Assembly: GCF_000968175.1 (NCBI RefSeq)
Contig: NZ_FO704551.1
Span: forward strand, 3,038,001 to 3,102,000
DNA from: Xenorhabdus poinarii G6
GTDB lineage: Bacteria > Pseudomonadota > Gammaproteobacteria > Enterobacterales > Enterobacteriaceae
Direction: 5' to 3'
DNA: 64,000 nucleotides
The position numbers and the translations under genes were made by a program. Every line of letters begins with the position of its first letter. The stretch's first letter is position 1. Positions 34,550 to 48,991 of this stretch are shown here, in pieces. The notes under the pieces are model-generated. The model saw only the letters and a list, made by a program, of their open reading frames with translations. It was not told the origin of the DNA and made no database searches.

Positions 34550-37264
34550 CTAAACGCCTAACCCTATCATTCGCATCAATTTCTGCGCCTGCTGAATAGC
34601 TTCCTGTCGGTGAGTAATCCCCATTTTCTGATATAAATTACGTATATGCGTTTTTATCGTAGTTGCTGCTACATCCAGCTCTGCGGCGATCTGCTCGTTA
34701 CTGTAACCAGAATAAATCAACCCCAATACCTGCCATTCACGCTGAGTCAGTGGACTATTGCGAATAAGCTCAGGGACGTCAGGATGGGTGAGTAACTGTT
34801 CTACAAATGTTTCATCAAAATGAGCAAATTTATGTCGGTGCTGTCGGTTAATTTCTCGAAGAATACGCTGAGCCCTATGTTGTTCCATCTCAGGCAATAT
34901 ATTCAATTGAATAAGCTGGCGTAATTGTAAAGCCATCAGCTCACCTTCAATCACAAAATGGCTGATAAACCCCGTGCGATTGGCCAAATTCAGGGCTTCC
35001 ATTAAAACATCCTGAGCTTCAGCCTTGCGGCCAAGTTGCCAGTAAAGCAAATTACACAGTAGAAGATTACGATTTAAATCACTGACTAATTGTAACTTTC
35101 TTGCATGGGCATTCAGCTTCCCTAAAATAGAACCCGCTTCCTCATACTGGCCCAGTAAAATTTTAGCTCGCGCAATATTCCGCCATTGATTTTGATTGAA
35201 ATGGTTACAAAAACTGTCGGGGCGTTCTGCCTGCGCCAGCCATTGGGTCAACGAATGGCTATCTTCCAAATTCTGCCAAATAATGACACGTAATTTATCG
35301 GTATTTGTCCGCCAATCTTGGTGGTATCGCCCATTACTCAGTAAATTTTCACAACGCGTCAAGTAGCGGCGGGCGTTATCAATATCTCCTCGAACCAAAG
35401 AGCACTTTGCCAATTGGGTAAAGCATTGCAATTGCTGTTGTGGCTGGTAATTCGCCAACACGTCCAACCCCTGACGAGCGGCCGCTTCTGATTCATCAAT
35501 ACGAGCCCAACACCACAAAAGTTGTGAGCGGATCCTGAGCAAAAACTCATGCATGGGCAATTGCTCCAGATGCTGCTCACGGATTAAATCAAAAGCATGA
35601 GTCTGAGTATCATAAGCCGCCTGCAAATAACCTTGTGCCAGTAAAATTTCGCTTTGTTGTAACAGCGCCCATAAAGCGTAGTGATAAACATGACAAAAAC
35701 GCGCAAGTTGTTCTGTTTGCTTCATTAATGCCAGGGCATCCACCAGGTGACCATTGCAGTGCAATACTTCCCCTTTCACTGACATCGCCACAATACGACC
35801 ATACTGATTATCCGGCCGTAACGTTGCCAGTGCCTTTTCCGCCAAAACATCAGCCTCATCCGGCCGCCCATCGTTAATCGCTACCTGGGCTCTCAGAGCA
35901 TCAAACTCTGCCAGTAATTCCGGCTCAATCGTGATTTGTTTCTGCTTTAGTGATTGTTCTGCCTGATTCAATAACGCATTGACCTGATAATGACGATGCT
36001 GACTCTGTGCCAACCACGCCTGTAACAAGACCAGACGAGGGCTTTCCAACCGCTGTTCATATGGCAGTGCATTCATACACTCTTCTAATAGGGAAAGTTT
36101 ACTGTGGTTAAATAATTCCCAGGCATGTTCCAGCAAAATATCCCGCAGCAAAATCATATCTCCTGCGGCCAAAGCATGATGAATGGCTTCCCCCGGATAT
36201 CCCTGCATCAACCATCCTTTCACAGCAACTCGGTGTAATTCAGGTAATTTTGCCGCCATTTCCCATTGACAGCGCTGACGCAAAAATGAGGCAAACAAGG
36301 GATGAAAACAGAACCACTCACCAGAATCATCCATTCGTTGAATAAACAAGCCCTGACGTTCAATATCTTCCAAACGTTGCTGACCATTTTCCTCTCCCGT
36401 CAGACAAACAATCAGGCCATCATTCATAGAACGTAAGATAGAGCTATACAACAAGAAATCCCGCGTCGTCTGATCCACTCGATTTAGCACCTCGTCCACC
36501 AAATAATCGGCAAGATGGCTGGCATTAATTCCTGAAAGTCGCTTTACTGATAATTCGGCTACGCGACCTGATTGACGGGCAGAAAGTGCAATCAATTGCA
36601 AGGCTGTTGCCCACCCTGCAACATCATTGCATAACTGTTTACACTGTTCGTGTTCCAATGGATAGCCTAACCGCTTAGCGAAAAATTGCTGTGTTTCCTG
36701 ATAATCAAAAGCCAGCTGCTGACTATCAATCTCCAATAACTGCTCCCGGACACGTAAGTTAGCAATGCCCAAAGAAGGCAAATGGCGTGATAAAACCACT
36801 AACGTGAGGTTTTCTGGCTGGTGACGAAGAAAAAAACGCATTGCATCATGAATAACCTCATTCACGATCAGATGATAGTCATCGATCACCAGAAAAATCG
36901 AGTGCTGCCATTCGCTAAGATCAATAAATAATTGTGCAAACAATGCAGGCAAATTGGCATATTGATGTTTCTGGGCCAGTATTTCACTTTTTACACAGTG
37001 CCCCTGTGTTGCCTGTTGAATCGCAGCGATTAAATAGCTAGCGAAACGCTCCGGTTGATTATCTCTGTCATCAAGAGAATACCAGCCAAGATATTCCTGT
37101 CCCGCAGCCCATTGTGACATTAGGGTGGTTTTACCATACCCAGCAGGACTGGTTATCAATACCAACCGATTATTCTGAATTTCATTAAACTTTTCTAACA
37201 GGCGCTCCCGCATAACCATATTATTAAGCCGAAGAGGGCGACTGAGTTTCGATGGGATAAGCAT
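34550..37264 (-). CDS. malT: Maltose regulon activator MalT
   Basis: ATP-dependent transcription activator triggered by maltotriose. The 904-residue protein (901 in E. coli) has an N-terminal Walker [10 protein letters not shown] (about residues 39-47) in the STAND ATPase domain, a Walker B-like FLVIDDYH (about 125), a long TPR-like sensor region, and a C-terminal LuxR-type helix-turn-helix (about 830-895: [22 protein letters not shown]). The ATG has a GAGGGGAG ribosome binding site. It is divergent from malP, as in E. coli, but here malEFG and malK-lamB-malM follow directly. A CRP site resembling that of E. coli malT lies upstream. Confidence 0.96.
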   Translation of the reverse strand: MLIPSKLSRPLRLNNMVMRERLLEKFNEIQNNRLVLITSPAGYGKTTLMSQWAAGQEYLGWYSLDDRDNQPERFASYLIAAIQQATQGHCVKSEILAQKHQYANLPALFAQLFIDLSEWQHSIFLVIDDYHLIVNEVIHDAMRFFLRHQPENLTLVVLSRHLPSLGIANLRVREQLLEIDSQQLAFDYQETQQFFAKRLGYPLEHEQCKQLCNDVAGWATALQLIALSARQSGRVAELSVKRLSGINASHLADYLVDEVLNRVDQTTRDFLLYSSILRSMNDGLIVCLTGEENGQQRLEDIERQGLFIQRMDDSGEWFCFHPLFASFLRQRCQWEMAAKLPELHRVAVKGWLMQGYPGEAIHHALAAGDMILLRDILLEHAWELFNHSKLSLLEECMNALPYEQRLESPRLVLLQAWLAQSQHRHYQVNALLNQAEQSLKQKQITIEPELLAEFDALRAQVAINDGRPDEADVLAEKALATLRPDNQYGRIVAMSVKGEVLHCNGHLVDALALMKQTEQLARFCHVYHYALWALLQQSEILLAQGYLQAAYDTQTHAFDLIREQHLEQLPMHEFLLRIRSQLLWCWARIDESEAAARQGLDVLANYQPQQQLQCFTQLAKCSLVRGDIDNARRYLTRCENLLSNGRYHQDWRTNTDKLRVIIWQNLEDSHSLTQWLAQAERPDSFCNHFNQNQWRNIARAKILLGQYEEAGSILGKLNAHARKLQLVSDLNRNLLLCNLLYWQLGRKAEAQDVLMEALNLANRTGFISHFVIEGELMALQLRQLIQLNILPEMEQHRAQRILREINRQHRHKFAHFDETFVEQLLTHPDVPELIRNSPLTQREWQVLGLIYSGYSNEQIAAELDVAATTIKTHIRNLYQKMGITHRQEAIQQAQKLMRMIGLGV

Positions 37265-37617
37265 TAATTTCTCCCCTCACACGCAATGTACAAAACGGAT
37301 ACCTGAATTCTGTCTGATACGATTAAGTCAATGACAACATTAACACCACCAACGCCCAACAAATGTAGAGAAACCCACATCTTTTGCAAACAAGTTGATT
37401 AATTTCATTGTGTTAAATTGCACCTTGTCACATTCTTTGATGATAACCTTGCTATTTCCCGATCAAATTGCGGAAAAGTTCGCAAAAAATAGCTACGCCC
37501 TTGCACTCCTCCCTGCGAATATTTTTACGGGATGATGTTTCCCGTGCCACTAACCTTCAGCATATCACCTAAATAATTTCTCAAATTTTCTTCATTCAGT
37601 GACAGGATGACGACACC
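37265..37617. promoter_or_regulatory. malT-malP divergent control region
   Basis: A 353-bp spacer. The minus strand has TGTGACAAGGTGCAAT (37417-37432), a one-sided CRP site that closely resembles the E. coli malT CRP site. MalT-box-like sequences (consensus GGGGA[TG]GAGG) occur as AGGGAGGAGT on the minus strand (37505-37514) and GGGATGATG on the plus strand (37529-37537), placed to drive malP. No operator for another regulator was recognised. Confidence 0.6.
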
Positions 37618-40071
37618 ATGCAACTATCGACATTAAATGAAAAAACCGCCTTGGCATCCGGTAAAGGCCCGAAGCTCGATAAAACCGTCTTTCAGGCAGC
37701 ACTCGCGCGCAAATGGCAAGGTTTCGGCCTCAATTCAGCCCAGGAAATGACACCACATCAGTGGTGGCAAGCTATTAGTGCAGCGGTTTCTGAACTACTT
37801 CCTCTTTCCAGTCAACCGTCCTCTGTCAATCCATCTTCTGACAGTCAACGTCATGTGAACTACATCTCGATGGAGTTTCTGATAGGCCGGCTGACTGCCA
37901 ATAATTTATTAAACCTTGATTGGTATGACGATATTCAGTCTTATCTGGCAGAAGATGGCGTCATGTTGAGTGACATACTGGAAGAAGAAACCGATCCGGC
38001 CTTAGGCAATGGTGGATTGGGGAGACTGGCAGCCTGTTTTCTCGATGCCATGGCGACGCTTAATCAACCTGCTACAGGCTATGGCCTCAATTATCAATAT
38101 GGTCTCTTCCGCCAATCGTTTAAAAATGGCCAACAAATTGAAACCCCCGATGATTGGGAGCGCGAGTCCTATCCCTGGTTTCACCATAACACACAGTTAA
38201 AAGTTGACGTCAGCTTTGGCGGTGAAATGGTGACAACTGCCGATGGCCACGAAAATTGGCTCCCCGCATTTACCTTGATCGGTGAAGCATGGGATTTACC
38301 CGTCATTGGGTATCACAACGGGGTCATACAACCTCTTCGCCTGTGGCAAGCAACATGCGACAACCCGTTTGACTTATCCCTTTTCAATGATGGGCAGTTC
38401 CTGCAAGCTGAGCAACAGGGCATTGATGCCGCCAGCCTGACCAAAGTGCTCTACCCGAATGATAATCACCATACCGGTAAGCGGTTGCGCCTGATGCAAC
38501 AATATTTTCAGTGTGCTTGTGCCGTAGCCGATATCCTGCACCGTCATCAACAGGCAGGACGAAAAATAGAAGAATTGTCGCGATACGAAGTGATTCAGCT
38601 TAACGATACACATCCAACAATTGCCATTCCTGAAATGATGCGTCTGTTGCTTGATGAGTATCAATTAAGTTGGGAAGCCGCATGGGAAATCACAGGGAAA
38701 ACGTTCGCCTATACTAACCATACCTTGCTGCCAGAGGGCTTGGAGCGCTGGGATGAGCAACTGATGAGTGAACTCCTGCCACGCCATCACCGTATCATCC
38801 ACGAAATTAACCGGCACTTTAAAAAAAGAGTGGAGCAAATCTGGCCTGGTAATCAGCAAGTCTGGGAAAAGTTAGCGGTTATCCACGACAATCAAGTCAG
38901 GATGGCTAACCTTTGTGTTGTCGCCTGCTTTGCTATCAATGGTGTCGCAGCGCTGCACTCATCCTTGATTGTGACCGATCTGTTTCCCGAATATCATCAA
39001 TTGTGGCCAACTAAATTCCACAACGTCACTAATGGTGTCACACCACGCCGTTGGTTAAAACAGTGTAACCCCGCACTCTCTTCACTGATTAACCAAACAT
39101 TAGGTCATGAATGGAGTGATGATCTTACCGCTTTGAAGCAGCTCGAACCTTATGCTGACGATGCAAATTTCCGTGAAAATTATCGAAACATTAAGCAAAA
39201 CAACAAAATTCGCCTGTCTAACTATGTCAATAAGGTTATGGGACTCAAAATTGATCCCCAGGCTATTTTCGATATACAGATCAAACGTCTGCATGAATAC
39301 AAACGTCAACATCTGAACTTGCTCCATATCTTGTCCCTGTACCGGCAGATTCAGGAAAATCCTGCTCTGGATATCCATCCCCGTGTTTTCTTATTCGGTG
39401 CCAAAGCCGCTCCCGGCTACTATCTGGCAAAAAACATTATTTCGGCCATCAATCATGCCGCCGACATCATCAATCATGATCCGATCGTCCGAGATCGCAT
39501 CAAAATTGCCTTTATTCCTGATTACAATGTTTCTGTAGCAGAACTGATGATCCCAGCAGCCGATGTATCAGAACAAATTTCCACCGCTGGTAAAGAAGCG
39601 TCTGGGACAGGCAATATGAAATTAGCGTTAAACGGTGCACTCACTATCGGAACGCTGGATGGTGCGAATGTCGAAATCGCCGAACAGGTAGGAAATGAGC
39701 ATATTTTTATTTTCGGAAACACCGTGGAAGAAGCAAAAGCCTTACTGAACAGCCATTACAACCCTCAAATGATACTCCTGCAAGATCAACATCTGAAAGA
39801 TATTCTTGATTCCCTCGCCAAGGGTGAATTCAGCCACGGAGATACTCATGCATTTGATCTCATGTTACATAGCTTGACTGATGGCGGTGACCCATATTTA
39901 GTACTGGCTGATTTTGCCTCTTACTGCCGCGCTCATCAGCAAATTGATATTCGCTACCGTGATACTCAAGGTTGGACACACAGTACTGTGCTCAATACCG
40001 CTCGCATGGGTAAATTTAGTTCTGACCGTGCTATCCAGGATTATCAACAACGTATCTGGAAAATCAAATAG
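37618..40071 (+). CDS. malP: Maltodextrin phosphorylase
   Basis: Phosphorolyses linear maltodextrins to glucose-1-phosphate. The 817-residue PLP enzyme has the phosphorylase signature [20 protein letters not shown] (about residue 660), whose lysine holds PLP, and DGANVEI after it. Other fixed points are [17 protein letters not shown] (about 130) and [13 protein letters not shown]. It lacks the N-terminal regulatory phosphorylation segment of glycogen phosphorylases, as expected of a constitutive maltodextrin enzyme. E. coli MalP has 797 residues; the extra are mostly at the N-terminus and around residue 60. malQ follows after 9 bp. Confidence 0.95.
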   Translation: MQLSTLNEKTALASGKGPKLDKTVFQAALARKWQGFGLNSAQEMTPHQWWQAISAAVSELLPLSSQPSSVNPSSDSQRHVNYISMEFLIGRLTANNLLNLDWYDDIQSYLAEDGVMLSDILEEETDPALGNGGLGRLAACFLDAMATLNQPATGYGLNYQYGLFRQSFKNGQQIETPDDWERESYPWFHHNTQLKVDVSFGGEMVTTADGHENWLPAFTLIGEAWDLPVIGYHNGVIQPLRLWQATCDNPFDLSLFNDGQFLQAEQQGIDAASLTKVLYPNDNHHTGKRLRLMQQYFQCACAVADILHRHQQAGRKIEELSRYEVIQLNDTHPTIAIPEMMRLLLDEYQLSWEAAWEITGKTFAYTNHTLLPEGLERWDEQLMSELLPRHHRIIHEINRHFKKRVEQIWPGNQQVWEKLAVIHDNQVRMANLCVVACFAINGVAALHSSLIVTDLFPEYHQLWPTKFHNVTNGVTPRRWLKQCNPALSSLINQTLGHEWSDDLTALKQLEPYADDANFRENYRNIKQNNKIRLSNYVNKVMGLKIDPQAIFDIQIKRLHEYKRQHLNLLHILSLYRQIQENPALDIHPRVFLFGAKAAPGYYLAKNIISAINHAADIINHDPIVRDRIKIAFIPDYNVSVAELMIPAADVSEQISTAGKEASGTGNMKLALNGALTIGTLDGANVEIAEQVGNEHIFIFGNTVEEAKALLNSHYNPQMILLQDQHLKDILDSLAKGEFSHGDTHAFDLMLHSLTDGGDPYLVLADFASYCRAHQQIDIRYRDTQGWTHSTVLNTARMGKFSSDRAIQDYQQRIWKIK

Positions 40072-40080
40072 GGATTTAGT

Positions 40081-42231
40081 ATGGAAAACAAACGCCTCAA
40101 TGAATTGGCAACTGAGGCAGGCATTGCCAGAGAATATATTAATGCCTATGGAAAACCCCAGGCAATCCCTGCTGAAACCAGGTATCGAATACTGGAAGCC
40201 ATGAATACAAATATACCGGTCGAGAGACCGGTTTTTCCGTTACACACGTCTTCCTTTCCAGAAGTTAAGGTGATTATCCAGGGACAGACAACGCTTTCTC
40301 TGGAAGAAGCTCACCATTACCAGTGGCAGATCCATACGGAACAAGGGGAAATATTTCATGGGCACTGCCAGTTTCAACTGACATTGCCGATTGAACTCGC
40401 CTTGGGGTATCACACACTGAACCTAATACCGAAGGCGGGATCAGAAACGCATGCTCAGCAACGTGCTATACAACTGATTGTTGCGCCCGAGCGTTGTTAC
40501 GAACCCGATGCCATAACGCAAGGTAAAAAATTATGGGGAGCTTGTGTCCAGCTTTATACCCTGCGTTCAGAAAATAACTGGGGTATCGGCGATTTTGGTG
40601 ATCTGAAACAGATGCTGCAAGAACTGGCATTGCGGGGTGGTGCTTTTATTGGCCTAAATCCCCTTCATGCTATCTATCCTGCAATGCCTGAAAATGCCAG
40701 CCCTTATAGCCCATCTTCCCGTCACTGGCTGAATATCATTTATATTGCCGTAGATCAGGTGGAAGATTTTAATCTCAGCGCCTCAGCACAAAAGTGGTGG
40801 CACTCAACGGAAACACAGCTCAAACTCCAGCAAGCTCGTCAAGTGGAGTGGGTCGATTACACTACTGTCATGACACTAAAAATGGCTGCGTTGCGTCTGG
40901 CTTATCCGCAATTTAAGTTACGCTCTGATGATGATCCCCAACAAATCGCTTTCCAACAGTTTGTGACAAAAGGTGGCAAAAATCTTTATTTTCAAGCAGC
41001 TTATGATGCTCTGCATCATCAACTATATGAGGAAAATAATATTTATTGGGGTTGGCCGGTATGGCCGGAAGAATACCGTGAACCGGAGAGCGATGCGGTA
41101 AAGGCATTTTGTCATTCACACCCACAAGAAATAGCGTTTTTTCTTTGGCTACAATGGCTAGCGGATATCCAGCTTGCCGAATGTTTCACTCTCAGCCAGG
41201 CCACTCACATGCCGATAGGTATTTATCGTGATCTCGCCGTCGGTGTAGCTCAAGGTGGTTCCGAAACCTGGTGTAACCGAAACATCTATTGCACTAAAGC
41301 ATCGGTGGGTGCTCCGCCCGATATTCTAGGGCCATTGGGGCAAAATTGGGGGCTTCCACCAATGAATCCCCATGTATTAAAAGCTCAAGCCTATCAACCT
41401 TTCATCGAATTGTTACGTAGCAACATGCGTCATTGCGGGGCATTGCGTATTGATCATGTCATGTCTCTACTCAGACTCTGGTGGATACCACAGGGAGAAA
41501 CCGCCGATAAAGGCGTCTATGTCCACTATCCGGTTGATGATTTATTAGCCATATTAGCATTGGAAAGTCAGCGTAATCATTGCCTGGTAATAGGCGAAGA
41601 TTTGGGGATTGTGCCGGAAGAAATTGTCGATAAGCTACGGGATAGAGGCGTTTACTCCTACAAGGTATTTTATTTTGAACGCAACGAGCAAGGTGAATAC
41701 CGTTCTCCCAATGAATATCCCACACAAGCAATGGCAACCATTACTACCCATGACTTGCCAACCTTGCGCGGGTTCTGGCAAAACGGTGATTTAACCTTAG
41801 GAGAAGCTATCGGCTTATACCCTGACAAAACCCTTCTGGCCGATTTATATTCTGAACGTAAACGCAGCAAACAGGCACTGTTGAGCGGCCTAAATCGTCA
41901 CGGTTATTTATCAGACACCCGATCTTCATTGCAGGGATCATCATCTCTAACACACACTGAGTATCCAATGTCAGACGCGATAAATCACAGCATACATCGC
42001 TATATCGCTCATAGTGCTTGCGCCTTATTGGGATTACAACCGGAAGACTGGCTGGATATGGAACGTCCGGTGAATATTCCCGGCACAACAGAGGAATATC
42101 CTAACTGGCGACGTAAGCTCACCACCACTTTGGAAGCCATGTTTGCAGATGCGCATATCAACCAGTTGTTACAAGCAATCGAAGAGTGCCGAAAACAGGA
42201 TTCACCATTCGTTGCATCCTCTGTTACATAA
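40081..42231 (+). CDS. malQ: 4-alpha-glucanotransferase (amylomaltase)
   Basis: Transfers dextrinyl groups between maltodextrins, releasing glucose and building longer chains for MalP. The 716-residue GH77 protein contains the ENNWGIGDFGDL stretch (about residue 165), the nucleophile region GALRIDHVMSLLRLWWIPQG (about 443-462, nucleophile D448 or nearby), the acid/base segment VIGEDLGIVP and TTHDLPTLRGFW. Length is similar to E. coli MalQ (694). Its start is 9 bp after malP, so they form one transcript. Confidence 0.95.
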   Translation: MENKRLNELATEAGIAREYINAYGKPQAIPAETRYRILEAMNTNIPVERPVFPLHTSSFPEVKVIIQGQTTLSLEEAHHYQWQIHTEQGEIFHGHCQFQLTLPIELALGYHTLNLIPKAGSETHAQQRAIQLIVAPERCYEPDAITQGKKLWGACVQLYTLRSENNWGIGDFGDLKQMLQELALRGGAFIGLNPLHAIYPAMPENASPYSPSSRHWLNIIYIAVDQVEDFNLSASAQKWWHSTETQLKLQQARQVEWVDYTTVMTLKMAALRLAYPQFKLRSDDDPQQIAFQQFVTKGGKNLYFQAAYDALHHQLYEENNIYWGWPVWPEEYREPESDAVKAFCHSHPQEIAFFLWLQWLADIQLAECFTLSQATHMPIGIYRDLAVGVAQGGSETWCNRNIYCTKASVGAPPDILGPLGQNWGLPPMNPHVLKAQAYQPFIELLRSNMRHCGALRIDHVMSLLRLWWIPQGETADKGVYVHYPVDDLLAILALESQRNHCLVIGEDLGIVPEEIVDKLRDRGVYSYKVFYFERNEQGEYRSPNEYPTQAMATITTHDLPTLRGFWQNGDLTLGEAIGLYPDKTLLADLYSERKRSKQALLSGLNRHGYLSDTRSSLQGSSSLTHTEYPMSDAINHSIHRYIAHSACALLGLQPEDWLDMERPVNIPGTTEEYPNWRRKLTTTLEAMFADAHINQLLQAIEECRKQDSPFVASSVT

Positions 42232-42264
42232 CCAATAAATTTTAGGTCATAGTACGGCGGCAGC

Positions 42265-42306
42265 AAAGAAAAATCCCCAATCACATATAAATCAATGTGA
42301 TTGGGG
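42265..42306 (-). terminator. malEFG operon terminator, between convergent malQ and malG
   Basis: CCCCAATCACAT (42275-42286) and ATGTGATTGGGG (42295-42306) form a perfect 12-bp stem with an 8-nt loop. On the minus strand it is followed by ATTTTTCTTTG, a good U tract for ending malG. On the plus strand the stem is followed by GAAAAGC, so it is weaker for malQ. Confidence 0.88.
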
Positions 42307-42380
42307 GAAAAGCAAAACCAAAAACAAAGAACCAAACCGAAAAAACAAAAAACGTTGACTGACAGCAAGTAAACCGAGTA

Positions 42381-43271
42381 TCAACCTTTCACACTTCCCG
42401 ATGTTAATCCACCAACCAACCAACGTTGAGCCAGTAAGAAAACCGTCGTGATAGGAATAGCAGACAGCACAGCAGCAGCGGCAAAATCGCCCCAAAGGTA
42501 GTTCTGTGGATGCAGATATTGCTGCATTCCCACTGCTAACGTGTAATTGTCTACATCACGTAATAACAGGGAGGCTACGGGTACTTCGGTAATGACGCCA
42601 ATAAACGACAAAATAAATACCACCGCCAATATAGGTACAGACAACGGCAGCAATATCAAACGGAAAATTTGCCATGATGTTGCGCCATCCAACATAGCGG
42701 CTTCTTCTAAAGAGCGATCTATCGTTTCGAAATAGCCTTTAATTGTCCAAACATGCAAAGCAATGCCACCCATATAGGCAAAAATCACACCACCATGGGT
42801 ATTGAGTCCAAGGAAAGGAATATATTCTCCTAGTCGATCAAACAAGGCATAAAGTGCCACCAAAGAAAGTACCGGAGGGAACATTTGAAAAATCAGCATT
42901 CCTTTGAGTAAGGGACTTTTTCCCCGAAAACGCATGCGGGCAAAAGCATAAGCACATGTCGTTGATAATGCCACAATACCAGTGGCAGTAATGAATGCGA
43001 CTTTTACCGAATTCCAAAGCCACTGTATAACCGGGAATGGGGGTCGTATGACATGTCCATCAGAAGACTCTGCACTGTAACCAAATACCAATTTCCAATG
43101 TTCCCATGAGATAGTGTCTGGGATCAGGTTTCCCGTAGCAAAATTACCCGGTCGTAAAGAAATGGCAATTACCATTAACAAAGGGAACAAAATAAGGGCA
43201 ATAAAAGCCAGCATAATAATCTGTGTTCCCCATACCCGCCATCGTTGCGTTTTGGGTTGTACCATCGCCAT
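42381..43271 (-). CDS. malG: Maltose/maltodextrin ABC transporter permease MalG
   Basis: Inner-membrane permease subunit pairing with MalF above the MalK dimer. The 296-residue protein equals E. coli MalG in length, has about six transmembrane helices and the EAA loop [20 protein letters not shown] (about 190-209) that docks on MalK. A periplasmic segment after TM1 (about 40-85) is as in E. coli. It follows malF by 12 bp and is the last gene of malEFG. Confidence 0.96.
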   Translation of the reverse strand: MAMVQPKTQRWRVWGTQIIMLAFIALILFPLLMVIAISLRPGNFATGNLIPDTISWEHWKLVFGYSAESSDGHVIRPPFPVIQWLWNSVKVAFITATGIVALSTTCAYAFARMRFRGKSPLLKGMLIFQMFPPVLSLVALYALFDRLGEYIPFLGLNTHGGVIFAYMGGIALHVWTIKGYFETIDRSLEEAAMLDGATSWQIFRLILLPLSVPILAVVFILSFIGVITEVPVASLLLRDVDNYTLAVGMQQYLHPQNYLWGDFAAAAVLSAIPITTVFLLAQRWLVGGLTSGSVKG

Positions 43272-43283
43272 CTTCTCTCCTCC

Positions 43284-44840
43284 TTAATCAAATTTAATGC
43301 GGGTGGTTTTCAAATTGATGATGGCTAATGCGCCGACTAATAAAAAGATTAATGTTGCAATGGCTGCTGCCAAACCAAAATCCTGCCCACCCCCACCTTC
43401 AAAAGCGATACGGTAGGTATAGTTCACCAAAAGATCGGTATGACCCGCAGGTGTCGTTGTTCCAATATGGTCCGGTTTCCCATTGGTTAACAATTGAACT
43501 AGCACAAAGTTATTAAAGTTAAAAGCAAAGCTGGCAATCATCAACGGTGTTAATGGCTTAATTAATAATGGAAACGTAATTTTAGTAAAATTTCGCCATG
43601 GCCCGGCACCATCAAGTGCCGACGCTTCATAAAGATCATCAGGGATAGATTTCAGCAATCCCATGCAAAGAATCATCATATAGGGATAACCCAACCATGT
43701 ATTGACGATAATCAACATTGTTCGGGCTAATGCTGGATCTGTAAACCAGTCCGGTTTCAGACCAAACAACCCATTCAAAACTAAATTAATTTCACCAAAA
43801 CTCTGGTTAAACAACCCCTTGAAAATCAGAATGGAAATAAACGAGGGAACCGCATAAGGCAAAATAAGCAGTACACGATAAATTGCCCGCCCCTTAATCG
43901 CCTCCCATTGCACAATGCAGGCGAGAACCATACCCAGGGCAACTGTCAGCACAACCGTCAGTAGGGAGAAAACCATTGTCCAGATAAAAATGGATAAAAA
44001 AGGCTTTTGGATACCTTCATCCTGTACCACTCTTAGAAAATTTTTCCAACCAATAGAAACGGTGAACCCAGGGCTTAAGGTTTCCTTAGCCCATTCTCCC
44101 TCGGCATTAATGGATTGGTAGAACCCTGTATCCATATTTGGTCGGTATGTTGTGCCCGTTTGCTTATCTGTCAGCGTCATTCCCTCTTTATCAAGGGAGT
44201 AAAGAGGGTTGATCGCAGAAAACTGGCGCAGAGAACTCATTCTCAGCGTCCTGCCATCAGGAAGAATGGCGGCCAATTGCCCCAATGCCTGCCGATACTG
44301 AGTAATGGTACGTAATGTCGCTGCATCACCAGTGAATTCGCTCTTCTGTTCATGAAGAGGTAGGGTAATTTCTTCCGATCCGGTCAGAACAAAAGGTTCA
44401 GATATTAATGAATTTTCGCTATCCGCTGCGTTCAGTGCTAATACCCACTGTCCCGACACAGGATAAAGTTTGAAATTAAATGGCTCCCCCGTCTGATAGT
44501 GGCGACTCATTAATACAGCCTGAGCACGTTCAAAGGTCAATTGATTGGTACTGCTATAGTTAGTAAACGCGATGGCAATCGTGCAGATAAGTGGAAACAG
44601 TATAAACAGCCCTATTCCAGCAATTCCGGGGTAAGTATAGCGCCATACATAAGTCTTCCGATTGGAGAAAACATAGATACCACTTCCCAGTAATACCAGT
44701 GTTAACATTGCAAACAGGTACTCTCCCTGCGCATACATCAATACAACCAGATACCCTGTAAAAAGCAGGCATAGCCCTACAGAAAACCATTTTAAGGCAG
44801 AATGCTTCCACCATACCGTTTTTTCTAATGTCTCCGACAT
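43284..44840 (-). CDS. malF: Maltose/maltodextrin ABC transporter permease MalF
   Basis: Inner-membrane permease containing the maltose site in the membrane. The 518-residue protein (514 in E. coli) has the characteristic large periplasmic P2 domain between TM3 and TM4 (about residues 95-275), which contacts MalE, and the EAA loop EASALDGAGPWRNFTKITFP (about 400-420). The eight-helix layout is conserved. It lies 92 bp after malE, a gap that could hold an mRNA-stabilising structure; none striking was seen. Confidence 0.96.
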   Translation of the reverse strand: MSETLEKTVWWKHSALKWFSVGLCLLFTGYLVVLMYAQGEYLFAMLTLVLLGSGIYVFSNRKTYVWRYTYPGIAGIGLFILFPLICTIAIAFTNYSSTNQLTFERAQAVLMSRHYQTGEPFNFKLYPVSGQWVLALNAADSENSLISEPFVLTGSEEITLPLHEQKSEFTGDAATLRTITQYRQALGQLAAILPDGRTLRMSSLRQFSAINPLYSLDKEGMTLTDKQTGTTYRPNMDTGFYQSINAEGEWAKETLSPGFTVSIGWKNFLRVVQDEGIQKPFLSIFIWTMVFSLLTVVLTVALGMVLACIVQWEAIKGRAIYRVLLILPYAVPSFISILIFKGLFNQSFGEINLVLNGLFGLKPDWFTDPALARTMLIIVNTWLGYPYMMILCMGLLKSIPDDLYEASALDGAGPWRNFTKITFPLLIKPLTPLMIASFAFNFNNFVLVQLLTNGKPDHIGTTTPAGHTDLLVNYTYRIAFEGGGGQDFGLAAAIATLIFLLVGALAIINLKTTRIKFD

Positions 44841-44932
44841 TTTGCACTTCCTGTTACCAATAATTGTGATGGCTCAGATCCCATCACAATAGGATGCTAA
44901 AGCTCCTCAAAATCAGGAGCCTGTTATTCGTT

Positions 44933-46135
44933 TTATTTTGTTATTCTCGCTTTAGCATCATCAAGAGCAGCATCTACCGCCTGACGTCCGCTGATCGCGT
45001 TAAGAACGGCGCTACGCATTGCGTACCAGAAACTGCTCATTTGGGAGATATTCGGCATAATTTCGCCTTTTCGAGCATTTTCCATCGTTGCAGCAATACG
45101 CGGATCTTTTTCAAGGATCGTCTGATAAGATTTCAAAGCCACCGCTCCCAACGGCTTATCTTTGTCCATCATTGCCAACCCTTCATTAGTCAGCAGGTAA
45201 TTTTCCAGAAATTCCTGTGCTAACTCTTTATTCGGACTGGCCGCATTAATTCCCGCCGTTAAAATGCCAACAAAAGGTTTAGAGGCGTTTCCTTTAAACG
45301 TGGGTAATAAGGCGACTCCATAATTGATCTTGCTTTTATCGATATTGGACCAGGCCCAAGGGCCGTTAATCGTCATTGCTGTTTTGCCTTGATTGAAGGT
45401 AGCTTCGGCAATGGAATAATCAATATCCGCATTGATATGTTTATTTTTGACTAAATCGATCAGAAATTGCATTCCCGCTTTAGAACCTGCATTATTTACG
45501 CCACTGTCTTTTACATTGTAACGGCCATTTTCGGCTTTAAAGGCATAACCACCATCAGCAGCAATTAGCGGCCAAGTGAAATACGGTTCCTGTAAATTGA
45601 ACATGATTGCACTTTTATTTTGCTTTTTCAGTTCATTATCCAAGGCGGGGATTTCTTCCCAAGTTTGGGGAGGCGATTGAATTAAATCTTTATTATAGAT
45701 AAGAGAAAGCGCTTCAACAGCAATAGGGTATCCTACCAATTTTCCATCATATCGAACGGCATCCCATGTAAAGGGGTATAACTTATCGATAAACGATTTA
45801 TCAGGGTTAATTTCAGCGACAACCCCTGATTGGGCATAACCCCCAAAGCGATCGTGCGCCCAGAAAATAATATCAGGTCCATCTCCATTGGCCGCAATCT
45901 GGGTATATTTTTCTTCCAGTTTATCGGGGTGTTCAACCGTAACAGGAATGCCTGTTTCTTTGGCAAATTTTTCGCCGACCTGTGCCAGCCCGTCATAACC
46001 TTTATCACCATTGATCCAAATTACCAACTTGCCTTCTTCCGGCTTCGCGAAAGCTGAAGCTGTCAATACACATGTTGTTAAAACGGAAAGCATCAGGGTA
46101 CGAGTTCCCATCTTTACCATTTTCTTAGTCATCAT
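44933..46135 (-). CDS. malE: Periplasmic maltose-binding protein
   Basis: Binds maltose and maltodextrins in the periplasm and delivers them to MalFGK2. The start is placed at the first of two adjacent ATG codons (46135, or 46132), after AAAGGCGGA; an in-frame extension to 46228 has no support. The signal peptide ends at [11 protein letters not shown], about residue 30, and the mature protein keeps [36 protein letters not shown] and [21 protein letters not shown]. It closely matches E. coli MalE throughout. First gene of malEFG, divergent from malK. Confidence 0.95.
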   Translation of the reverse strand: MMTKKMVKMGTRTLMLSVLTTCVLTASAFAKPEEGKLVIWINGDKGYDGLAQVGEKFAKETGIPVTVEHPDKLEEKYTQIAANGDGPDIIFWAHDRFGGYAQSGVVAEINPDKSFIDKLYPFTWDAVRYDGKLVGYPIAVEALSLIYNKDLIQSPPQTWEEIPALDNELKKQNKSAIMFNLQEPYFTWPLIAADGGYAFKAENGRYNVKDSGVNNAGSKAGMQFLIDLVKNKHINADIDYSIAEATFNQGKTAMTINGPWAWSNIDKSKINYGVALLPTFKGNASKPFVGILTAGINAASPNKELAQEFLENYLLTNEGLAMMDKDKPLGAVALKSYQTILEKDPRIAATMENARKGEIMPNISQMSSFWYAMRSAVLNAISGRQAVDAALDDAKARITK

Positions 46136-46557
46136 TCCGCCTTTTTCATTTGTTAGTTCAAGATGAAGATCTTTATTACATCGCGATAAAACTGACGTCA
46201 GTGTGCGATCAATGTAAAAAAGACTCATCCTCCTCAGTTCTACGCCTTATGCTGCACGAATGTGAACCAGCCTACAAAAACAATTAAAATCAGAACGTTA
46301 ACACCAAAATAACCTCGTTTTTTGAGACTTAAATCACATCTTATCTGACAATTTTCTTCTTCCTTTATTAATCACATTAAGCTCGTCCTCCTGGCTTCTC
46401 CACCAGCAAAAATTCTGAGATGGAGGATTCTTGTACCTGTTATTTTATACACAATTCAATCATCAGTTTTTCATTCAGTTTCTCACGATGGCAAAGAAGC
46501 GAAGACGAATAAGAAACGAACAAAAAACTGAGGTGGCAAATCCGAGGGAGAGAACAA
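46136..46557. promoter_or_regulatory. malE-malK divergent control region
   Basis: A 422-bp spacer shared by malEFG and malK-lamB-malM. MalT-box-like sequences are AGGAGGATGAGT on the minus strand (46222-46233), GGAGGACGAG on the minus strand (46382-46391) and TGGAGGATTC on the plus strand (46421-46430). CRP-like half sites occur as TCACA around 46332 and 46374. In E. coli this region is a shared MalT/CRP activating array; the sites here are by-eye matches to the core only. Confidence 0.5.
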
Positions 46558-48990
<2,433 letters not shown>

Positions 48991-48991
<1 letters not shown>
